Assembly: GCF_041381155.1 (NCBI RefSeq)
Contig: NC_091141.1
Location: 23,580,828 to 23,644,827, forward strand
Reading direction: 5' to 3'
DNA: 64,000 bases
From: Argopecten irradians
Lineage: Eukaryota; Mollusca; Bivalvia; Pectinida; Pectinidae
The position numbers were made by a program, and so were the translations under genes. The notes under the pieces are model-generated. The model worked only from the letters and a program-made list of their open reading frames with translations, ran no database searches and was not told the origin of the DNA. Below, one piece after another: positions 38,101-50,100 of the stretch. Numbering within the stretch: position 1 is the first letter of the stretch; every line of letters starts with the position of its first letter.

Positions 38101-41100
38101 TTGATTAGATTCTGTATTTGTCGCAATTATCTTTATTTTAGAAACTCTGATAATTTGAAAATATCCGATTCTGACCTTCTATTACAAACCGCATGAGTTA
38201 CGTGGTAACAAAATCAGCTGAAAATGTGTGATCAATACATGGATATACTGAGATGTAGTACGTGTAATGAAATATTTTGATCAACTACTGTACATTAGTT
38301 ACATTAGTTACTGTACACTAAAATATGCCTGCTCGAAAGGTAGACCGCTAGTCTAGAACTGCAGTTGCCATGGTCACTTGGACTTCATACTATTCGTATT
38401 CGATAATGTAAATTACCTAACATTGGTCAGACTGGGGCCTGGGGCCTTCATTGGGCCCCTTTCAATGTGGTCAGTCAGGTGTATCACAGACTAACAACAT
38501 CTGTATACAGTGTACGTAATGTACCTTATCCCGACCCCAGGAGGTCCATTTATAGCATGCTGTAGGTGGTAGCCTCTCTTCATATATATATATACATTGT
38601 ACTCATCACACAAATACGTACAATAAGCAACAATGCAAGTCAATAGGGATATGTATTTTAACTGGTTGTTGCATTTTGATTAATTTGATAATGAAGCTTT
38701 GTATACTGAAATTTGAAATAAAAATAATCAAAATACCAGGTGTATAATTAACAAAAATATTTGTTTCTAGATTATTGAAATATCTAAATTTCACCCAATT
38801 GCTCTTTATTAATTCAATTATTATTATTTTTTGACACTGGCTTTGTATATATATCTGATAATCAGAAACTATGTATATAAAATACCATTGAATAAGTACC
38901 TAAATTAATTTTGATCATTTATATATATTAATACATGTATTATTGATAAATGTATGGTTGTGACAGGTATGCTTGATTTACGCATATAGTACAAAAACAG
39001 CTCCCGTCAGCTCCACTTCACGACCGCCTGTCATGACAATATAATTGAGGTGTAATCGGCATCACTGACTATGTTTTACCTCATACCAATCTACCCCCAC
39101 GTATAAATCCTTGCCCCCAGGATACGGTGTACATGTTTACTCAGGCTCCCCAACATGCATGTACATGTCTCTAATAAGAATGGTATTTATGTGTTTCAAA
39201 TTCATATACCTACATGTATATGATCTTTAAACGGCAAAGTATTTGTTTACTTCCTACAAAGGTATCGTCTCATTCTCGTAAAGCCGTGAAATACAGAAGG
39301 CAACCATTCTGCCCTCTGGCCATCTATCGATGGTCACCTTGAGGTACCTGTTAGCAGGATACCGTGGCTTACCTGTATGTTTGACAAGTTATAATTATTG
39401 GACCATGACGCAATATACGGTCAAGATAACTTGCGGGGTTGGGATCATCAACATATTGTGTTTACCGGTAATAAAAAAATAAAAACAAGCTGAATTGGGT
39501 ACTAGCCTGCAATAAGTGGAAGACGTCACATAGTTTGAAGTGGATTTAATTCTGCAAGATCTTTTATAAGCAATCAGTTTTAATAAGGGATAATTAAGCT
39601 ATTTTTACGTACACTACTTTTAGAACTTAAAACAGCAAAGAAAAATAATATACAAATGTATATATTTTAATGAAAGACGATTTGCAAGGGTATCGCTAGA
39701 TAACTGATTGATATGAATCAAATCTTTTTATTTAAAAGCTATGTATTACAAGGTATATGATTGTATTAATGATAGCTTATTATAAAATTAAAAGTGTCTC
39801 AAAAGCACACCAGGACTGGTTTTTGCTGCAATTCAAAGTTATTTTTGACTGGTGAAAATGCTTGTATTTCATGTAAATGATATATATATATTTAATTCAA
39901 TTTATCCATAAAATATTGACTTTTGAAAACGTAATATATTCTAGACATGAAATGGAAACTAATATAAAATTAAACAGAAAGCCACATATACTTAATGAAT
40001 ATGAATTAATCTTTTTTACTTTTGCAGTGAAAAGGTCTTATTTATGTACAGAGATGTATTTACTAAGAAAAATAGCGTATATTGTTATATATAATGTACA
40101 CTAAATTGTAGATGTTATAATTAACAAATGCGCATTAAAAAATTATAATTATGTATGATTTCAAAGTGAAGGATGTATTTTCCCCGATCCCTAGCTGTAA
40201 CACATCACCTTGTCTGTCTAGGTCTAAATGTAATTGGACACCATACGTAGTGCACTCCATGTCTACCTGTAGTCTAAACGTAGTGCACTCCGTGTGCACA
40301 AGGGTGTAACCTTTAGTCTACTACCAACTGTATATACATATTCATTATACAACATCTGGTCATTTGATTAGCTCTGCTTAAAATCAGGGGATGCAATCAA
40401 ATTTCGTGTCTTTAAAACATACTTCAGGTATGATTCGGTACTTTTTTGTTGATATCTTTCAAGGACGTAGACGATATATACAAATATGTACGGTCTCAAT
40501 ATTTTGAAATAAATTGAATACTGCTCGCAACTTCTATATGACTTTAAATGTGTGATTACTTTCAAATTTGCTAAGACCCCTCGCGCGCTTACATCCGGGC
40601 CATCGAGAGTGATTTACATAAGTTGTATAACTTGTTTCTCAATCGATGTAAAATAAATAAAGTTTATATAAAATTTGTTAATTGTGTTCATTGTTTAAGT
40701 TTATTCAATATACATTTTTGATACGATATGCTTATTTCGCACCTCAAAATAGTCGTCTGTTACAGCACTGTCCTGTCTCTATGCACGTGAAAGCTGACCT
40801 ACCTGTGTCATGCTTGGGTGCATATCCAGACCGATAACGTATAGTTTTCACTTGATACACAGGCTTTTGACTTGAGATACGGACGACCTCTATATGTGTA
40901 CCCAGTATTACACATATAGAGGTGTCCCTATATCTACAGAGTCGAAAGCCTGTGTATCAATAGTGACAGTGCATGGCCGGTAACAATTTCTGATATATCT
41001 TATTTGTTTGGTTTAGATACATAAAATCTTCAAAGGAGAAATTGATCAGTGGCTTACCCGAAATTAAAAGAAATAATTGAACACATAACACGTGCTTTCG

Positions 41101-44100
41101 CATAATAAATACATATTAAAGGTTACCACGTGCGCACATTTCATTTAGACGATTGGACGAGTTACGCACTGCATTATGGATAAATAGATACATGTAGCTA
41201 CGTATTTGTGTGGGTTTTTTTCATTTCCTTATATATTAATTTCATATGTTACACTCATTTCTATTTGTTAAATCGTGGAGATTTTTTTCCATCGACCGAA
41301 ATAATTGTACGTCAAGTATTATCAGAGATTTAGATATAATTAAATCTCTTGTATTATGACTTCCTAATACAGAACATTTACGCGGGGAACTTTAAAAGCG
41401 GCACAGTCATTGGCCAAACTGAATTATTGGAAAGATATCGATGCGCCACAACTCGATTTTTTAATAGTAAAAGTAAGTAAAATCGCGGAAATTTATGTTA
41501 AATTGGTACCTGGTTGAGTTATCTGAATTACATTATAATCGTTATTCTATTCTAAATACATAAATGTTCGGATAAACATGGAATGAACATGAAAAAGTAA
41601 GGCGAATTTAATTTGTTGAATTTGTTTTTTGAGACAACCGTCGAATTTTGGAAGTCCGTGTCGGTGTCCGTACTCCGTGTCGGGCAAAATGAAAGATGTC
41701 TTATACCAATGATATAGAAGATGAGTTTCACTTCGTTCTTAAATGTCCTTTTTATACCCAACTATGAGTTAGATATCTGAAACCTTATTATTTTTATCAT
41801 CCAAGTGTGTTCAAACTTGTTCAATTACTCAGTGTTAATAATGTCAAAGATTAAATAATCTCGGAAAATTCTTAAAACTTGCATTTCAGAAACGTTCTCA
41901 GTCTCTTATAAACCGTAACTGTATAGTATCTGATGTATAATAATTGTGCGCTAATGTTTGTGTTTTATGGTATACAATCACTCTCCTGTACATATATTTA
42001 AATTATTTAATATGTATTAAAATTGTACTTTGTGTCTTATAAGCCGCAAGGCTTGTGGAAATAAACAAATTGAATTGAACATCAGAATCACTCCAAAAAG
42101 CCGATGTCGTGCTGCTTTGTAATCTCTATACATGTACATGTATACTGTGGTTACTAAAACGCGTTGTCAACCCCGGCTAATGAGAGCTAATTGTGACCTG
42201 TCACGCTTTGTTGATTAGCACACCCCCTTTTGTGTATAGTTGTACTTATGACGTCAAATCTGTTATTCCCCAAATCAACGTGAGCGACCGATTCCTTAAA
42301 AATCGAGCACTTCAGAGGCGGTATCTCGGTACTGAAGCTGCCGATTTTGACCCTCATGCCTTTCCAATCCTAGATACGCCGCTGAAGTTATATCAAAGGT
42401 TGCGCCGGCGGATATCAAAGGAAAACCGTCGTCTACCAACGGGACGCCCAATGAACAAACAAAGAAGCGCTTGCGGCGTGACAATTTATCCTTGTCGTCC
42501 ATGCGCTACGTTAGAGAGGGACGGGATCGGGGCGGGGTAATTTTTTCCTAAAACTTGGATGCAATTTTGTTCTTTATTCTTTCCCACCCTCATTCCAGTC
42601 ATTCCCTGGGGCCATACCCCACCCCAACACCAAATGAATCGAATTGAATTGACACCTTATATATAATTACCCGATGTGATGACCAGTCAAGCGTCACAAC
42701 ATGTAGGTATACCGTATTATTATATATTATCCTCAGGGGACCGGTTTATAACATTCAATTAAATTGATATCATGTCGTGACCATACTACCCCAAGTGGTT
42801 GTGTTTCAAACAAAATAAAATAATAATTGTAAACCTACCTATTTTATACAAATTTACTTTAATTATTTTATTTGAAATGTATGCAAGTATTATTAGTGTG
42901 CTGATTTTTTCCCCATATATTACTATATATGTACGGTATATGTTGTCAATCAAGACTACCTTTATCCCCACCCAAATTTAACTGTAACTAACATCTTGGC
43001 TCAGGTATGTACAGGTAATTGTCCATTAGGTCTAATATAGTAATAACCTGAATTAAGTCCCGTGAAAATAAACCAAGAAACAAAATAACGTAAAATCCAT
43101 CTGAAGATAGAAATCTATATTCCGGTCTACATGTACAATCGTCATGAAACTTTAGTTTTACATAGCTGAGAATTTTGTTTTGTGACATATCATTTTGTGA
43201 ATATATCACAAAGAATTTTGTGATAAATTTTTAAGTGCTTTGAACTTCTGTTAATAGTTGCTAAATTTTAACATCAATTATCAGTTAATACTATTGTGTG
43301 TAATTTGACATTCCTAAGGTTCTATTCTTGATCATATTTACTCTACATATATCGTTTGTGACATTTGAGATAAAAACCCATATGTGTGATAACTGTGTAT
43401 ATCCTCTGGCAAGGATTTATAAGTGAGAAGGATCCGTGTCTGTCTCTTTACATTACTAAACACCACGCGAGACGCCTATGAACCGGGAATAAAAACCGTT
43501 TTTTCTCAACAAATACTTGTCTTATCGAGTCAAACGAAACACCATTGTAGAGTTTATTAAATTTCACGACGTTTATAACTTGCTTTAAAGACGGAATATT
43601 TAGGGGATATGTCTTAAATTTTCGTTAAAAAAATTGACAGCCCATGAAATGACAGCACCGCTTCAGAAAGTAAGACGGTAACCCTCGCACCCGCAAGCTA
43701 CATCAAAGGCTGCGCCGGCGGATATCAAAGGAAAATCAGTCGTCACCCAACGTCACGGTCACTGCACAAACACAAAAGCGCCTGCCTCGGACTTCCCCAA
43801 AACCCAGTGTGACTTATCCTTCTCATATACGTCCTTGCTTGAGTTGACCGACTACACGCTTTATAAAGACAAATCTGAGGCCAATACGCCGAGCTCTTCT
43901 TTGTTCGCAAAACCAAAGACCACTTGTAACCAACATTTCAAGAAAACATATCTAAATCAGAATGTAATTCTGTCTGGCAGAAAAAAAAGCTATACTTCCA
44001 ATCATGTACTGATATTTTTACCCATATATTGTACCTGTATTGAGACTGACACTGAACGATTTATCGCGAAGGTACGTAAAACCCTTGAATTAAAGACGGA

Positions 44101-47100
44101 CACTACTCGGGCATTGATTGATCTCTGTCAGCTGGGGATCCAGACACAGGTGTTTGGTTACAAATCAATTTTTATTGTTTTTAGCAATTTCCCCATTTTT
44201 AACAGGCTACATGTAGCTTAGATGAACGTGCAGGTAAACCAATATGTTACTGTTGTTTTCACTTTTCTCTATTTTCCTAAAAGTGAGAAAGTGGAGATCA
44301 TGCATTACAATACAGTATATTTCAGGGCCAAGAAATCTTGGTCCCTGTTCAGGGCGAGCCCACTCGAGTGTGACGAAATTACCATTACGTACGCTAAAAT
44401 ACATTGGTATGGGCTGGGTTCGCATTAATTACCGTACACCAAAGAGTGATAGAGGTTCCAGTTGTGGCAGTGTAAAAAGACTGTGTTACTGCAGTCGTTG
44501 GCACAGCTAAAATAAAAAATCAGTGGTCTGTATCCCTCAATGATTTTTTATTTTGTTTATATTATAACTTACATTAACCAATTATATTAACCAACTGTCA
44601 TGAATACCAACAACTTATAATATGACGTAATTATCATAATAAAATTGTTTTGTGTTTTCTTCCTGAAAGAAAAAGTCTAGGACAAAACGCCCCTCTGGAT
44701 AATGGACAAAGAGCTCTTCCGGACAGAGGTTTTTAGGACAAATACAGCTTAGAGTACCGTTTGTTCCATTATTCTTCAAATTCTCAAAAACAGTTTTTCC
44801 TCCTTATTGTCCATACCAAAAACTACACAGATTATCCTTTACCAGACGTAGAAATCAATGACAGTTGTGTGTTTTCAGTACCTTCAGTGCTGGCCCCTCT
44901 CTCTATAAGGGTAGAGCTAAATTACGTTATCAATCACTTTCATGTTCAGTAAAAAAGATCTTACATATACTAGCAATATCTGCAATATATAGGTGATCCT
45001 GCTTTCATATGAAACCAGGACGGACAAGGAAAAAAAAGAACAACCAAACTTAGGCCCAAAGTTGTATCACTGTCAGAGCCAAAATTGAGTGGTTAGACAA
45101 TTAAGTTGAACAGACAGCTAGTGCATAATTATGATAACTATTACTGATAACAGTATTAAAACACTTACCTCCAGTCACTGTCAGTTGTGTGGTAGCGCTT
45201 GATGTTCCAGCAGCATTAGCACCAAAACATGTGTATGTTCCTGTGTCTCCGGAATCTGCTGAGATAATGGTAAGAGATGGAGCGGATGTGATGGCTCCCG
45301 AGTAGTTAACGTTATCAATGGTGAGTGTGGTGGGGACTCCATTGATAGTACGCTGCCAGAAGACACTTGTAATGGTCAAGGATGACGTCACAGTACACTG
45401 AAGGGTGAAGGTCGTTCCTGTGGTGGTGGAGTAGGAAGTGGAGCCAACAGTCACGGTCGGGGCATCTGTGAAAATCAAATAAAAGTAAAATAAATGTATT
45501 TTTACTATTTGTCTCATTCATTTATTTTGTCATTAAATTGAAGTTTGACTTAAAATAAAGAAACATGACAAAATCCAAAATATGCTGGTATTCAGTAATT
45601 TCAAGATATGTCATTGAGTAAATTTGAAATGGATATCAATAAAGATGTATCTATTAAAGTCATCTAAAATATGCAAACTCTCAATTTTTAAGTATTTAAT
45701 AAAAAGTAACAAAAAACACTAGATGTCACTCTTGCTTGGGTCCAAAGAAGATACCTAGCGATCAAACCAGTTTAAATATTTTAAAAATAGAAAATGTGAC
45801 CAACTGTGAATTCAAAATTGAAAGAAGACCCTAAAAAAGCTTTACCTTGGCCGGTATTTCACTAATAACCCTGCGTTACAAATGTATAACGCCAAAAAGA
45901 CATTTTGTGATCCACAGTGTAGAATAGTCCTTTCCTTCGTATCCACATATAAAAGATGATTTTTCTCTCACACATTGATGTTTTATTACAATTTAAAGAT
46001 ATTTTACCGCGACTGCAAAACATTGAATTGCCGTAATAGTTTTAATACGAATTATGTTGTTTGCAATCTTTGTAGTAAACTAACCTACCTTTTGAAAATA
46101 ACATTACAATTTTACCCGGAAAATAGTAATCTTTTGACGTCACGAGGTTTTGAATCGGTAATCATGTTATACAGCCTCAGACGACACGAGTGTATTACAT
46201 GGGATAAACCAGTATTACATCCAAAGTATGATAGAAAAAAAGTATTTATTGTGTATGTGTAAGCTACATTAAAACTACTAACTTGTATAATGTTTAAACA
46301 ACATCGTGTACTGGTAACGAACTGATTTAACAGCATCGTATACTTTAAACCAACTGATTTTACAGCATCGTGTACTGTAAACCAACTCATTTTACAGCAT
46401 CATGTACTGTAATCCAACTGATTTTACAGCACCATGTACTGTAAACCAACTGATTTTACAGCACCATGTACTGTAAACCAACTGATTTTACAGCACCATG
46501 TACTGTAAACCAACTGATTTTACAGCACCATGTACTGTAAACCAAGTGGATTTACAGAACCATGTACTGTAAACCAACTGATTTTACAGCATCATGTACT
46601 GTAAACCAACTGATTTTACAGCATCGTGTACTGTAATCCAACTGATTTTACAGCATCGTGTACTGTAAACAAACTGATTTTACAGAACCATGTACTGTAA
46701 ACCAAGTGATTTCACAGCACCATGTACTGTAAACCAACTAATTTTACAGAACCATGTACTGTAAACCAAGTGGATTTACAGCATCGTGTACTGTAAACCA
46801 AGTGATTTTACAGCATCATGTACTGTAAACAAACTGATTTTACAGCATCGTGTATTGTAAACAAACTGATTTTACAGAACCATGTACTGTAAACCAAGTG
46901 ATTTTACAGCACCATGTACTGTAAACCAACTGATTTTACAGCACCATGTACTGTAAACCAACTGATTTTACAGCACCATGTACTGTAAACCAACTGATTT
47001 TACAGCATCGTGTACTGTAAACCAACTGATTTTACAGCACCATGTACTGTAAACCAACTGATTTTACAGCATCGTGTACTGTAAACCAACTGATTTTACA

Positions 47101-50100
47101 GCATCGTGTATTGTAAACAAACTGATTTTACAGAACCATGTATTGTAAACCAAGTGATTTTACAGCACCATGTACTGTAAACCAAGTGGATTTACAGCAT
47201 CGTGTACTGTAAACCAAGTGATTTTACAGCATCGTGTATTGTAAACCAACTGATTTTACAGCATCGTGTATTGTAAACAAACTGATTTTACAGCACCATG
47301 TACTGTAAACCAACTAATTTTACAGAACCGTGTACTGTAAACCAAGTGATTTTACAGCATCGTGTATTGTAAACCAACTGATTTTACAGCATCGTGTATT
47401 GTTAACAAACTGATTTTACAGCACCATGTACTGTAAACCAACTAATTTTACAGAACCGTGTACTGTAAACCAAGTGATTTTACAGCATCGTGTACTGTAA
47501 ACCTAATGATTTTACTGCATCGTGTACTGTAAACCAACTGATTGTACAGCACCAGGTACTGTAAAGTAACTGACTTTACAGCATCGTGTACTGTAAACCA
47601 ACTGGTTTTAACATGCAGTTTTGCATACTTCACGGGCAAGCAGAAATCGCCAAAAAAGCAGTTGCTGTGAATAAAGTCTCAAAATTGTGTAAAAAGTAAA
47701 CCCAAATGACAGTTGTCAGACATGAAGACGCAAAATTACACAACTTTTAGCAAGGTAAGATTCAAAGCAAGATTTTGCACTTACGCCGTCCCCATATAGT
47801 TTTCAGCAGCAATAATGAAATAGAACCCAGCTTATGTTCTTATATATTTTTCCAATTACATAAAGGATCCCTATTTTATATGAGAGGGAGGGGAACATTT
47901 ATGAAATACCCATCGCAAATCCTTTAAAATGAAAATAACAAAATACATTCGGTATATAATACTTACTTCCAGTTACATACAATGTAGTGGCAGCACTGTT
48001 ACCAGTCCCAGCACTGTTGACAGCAAAACAAGTGTAAGATCCAGCATCTCCAGAGTCGGCAGCGATAATTGTTAAGGAAGGTGTGCTTGGGGATGATCCA
48101 GAGTAGTTAACATTGTCTATGGTCAGGGTTACAGTATTCCCGCCAATGGTTCTCTGCCAGAACACAGAGGTTACAGTTGTAGATGATGATACTGTACAGG
48201 TGAGTGTCACACTAGTTCCTGTTGTTGTACTGTAGGCAGACTGTGTAACAGTCACAGTTGGTACAGCTGAAAACAAAGAAACATAAACTATAGAAACATA
48301 TCACTGCTACTATTGGTACTATAAGCTTACTTGGTTCATTATATTACGAACTTTTGTTCTACTATAGAAACATGTCACTGGTACTGTTGGTATTATAGTC
48401 TAACTTGGCTCATTATATTATGAACTTTTGCCATGGTTCTTAAAAATAAAATTCTGTTATTAAAAAATTATAATTACTTTCCGCCTGCCACGACCTAGGC
48501 CGCGCACAGCTCTTACTAGAGCTAAAAATACACTAAAGGTAAAATTCCACGTGACGTATTATGGAACTCCCATGTCCAAAATAGATTGACCCTAGAAGTC
48601 AATTTCATTATTCGCTTATTTTTTCAATACTTTAAACAAACGTTATGTGAATTTTCAGTTGTTTACAAGTATTTGTTAACATGACATCATCATAGGAACG
48701 TCGTAATGCTTCCAAATTGAAGATGTCTTCGGTATTTGAAATCACATGTACTAATGACGTCACACCATTGTCTAACAGGTGTGAGTTGTAATTGAGTTTT
48801 TAATTTCCCTAACTCGGTCGTGGTCTGTGTTTAGTTTGGTTAAGGTGTCAATGGAATAACCAGGCGTTTTTTCATGATTCCTAAATGAAAATTGATATGG
48901 CTCATTCAAGAACATATGCTTACCGGATACAACGGTGAGTGTAGCTGTAGCACTGGAGCTAGTTCCAGCAGCATTTGTGGCAATACACTGATATGTTCCT
49001 GAGTCGGTTGTTTCAAGATTGATAATGGTTAAAGAAGGCACAACAGGAGTTGAACCAGAGAAGTTGATCCCGTCAACGGTGATTGTTACAGTCCCCGATC
49101 CTATATCACGTTGCCAGAAGACGGAGATGACAGTGGTGTCTGAGGTGACAGTACAGGCGAGTGTGATGGTTGTTGATACCTGTGCAACGAATGCAGTTTG
49201 GACAATAGTTACATCTGGCGGATCTGAAAGAGAAGCATTGAACACCTATAATATATCATCAAATGTGCTACATCGCCTCCAAATAGTTTCTTATAATTAG
49301 TCTTAAATTTACGTACTCACCTACAAATAGACCTACGAGAATTAATACCCTCCCAATAAATGTCGCACACTTTGCCCTTGATATTTATCGTTTTACGACC
49401 TACCTTATGTGTAGGCCGCATGCTAATGTTTTGTTCTAAGTTATATTGCATAGCGTGTAATGGATGCGTTATAAACAATGTGGATTGCAACAAGCTCAGT
49501 CAGGTTATGAAAATGTGTACCTGTGTTATGCTCCATTGATCACTCTGTCAGCCAGAGACAGTTTTGAGTACATAGGTCATGATGTTCACAAAACAGAGGT
49601 CAGATGACATTATTTTGGAACACCCCTCGTATCACCACACACTAATAATCCAATTGTTATTAATTCATAGCATTGTACTTGTTAGAAACTGAACTAATTG
49701 CAAAACATAACCAGTCTAAAATTCTTTAAACCCCGATTTCATGAAATAAATCTGTTTGTTAAATATTATAAATGTTATATTTCAAATTTGGCTGGTGTAG
49801 TAAATGTGTTTCCTTCTTCAGAACCAGAGCTAAACGCGCAATACTCGAGAACAACACTGGAAAGCTGCATCGCCAAGCCAGACCACAATCTAAATGCAAG
49901 TACTTTTTAAGCATGTATATATGTTGTATGTTCAAACCATTTGTCGAAATTGAAGGTAAAGGTTGTATCATTGATAGATACTGTATATAATTACTTGAAA
50001 CGACGATCAAGATTGTAGGTGTTCTTGACGTCGTTCCTTTGACTGTTTGAAGCAGAAGATACATATGTGGAGAGGACTTAAATAGGCCTAGCCTGATGTC

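Larger units (their letters stand above)
29167..44289. other. Long gene-poor stretch, probable Ig-gene intron
   Basis: No coding exon recognised on either strand. It holds the hairpin cluster at 30715-30975, a CAT microsatellite near 31929-31981, the hairpin at 32709-32755, LINE remnants at 34500-35095 and 41640-42080, a tandem repeat at 35808-36330 and a hairpin at 40852-40960. A G-run of about 14 bases lies near 34461. The remainder is AT-rich and featureless to me. Confidence 0.45.

Noticed and set aside
42193..42540. 115-aa open frame in CG-rich sequence
   Set aside because: Overlaps the dispersed repeat shared with 43685-43835; no family features.
43835..44221. 128-aa open frame
   Set aside because: No recognisable domain, composition like noncoding DNA, adjoining a dispersed repeat. 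Kept only as an unknown.
46297..47611. CRISPR-like regular repeats
   Set aside because: The 32-bp units are directly adjacent with no unique spacers, in an animal intron. It is a minisatellite.
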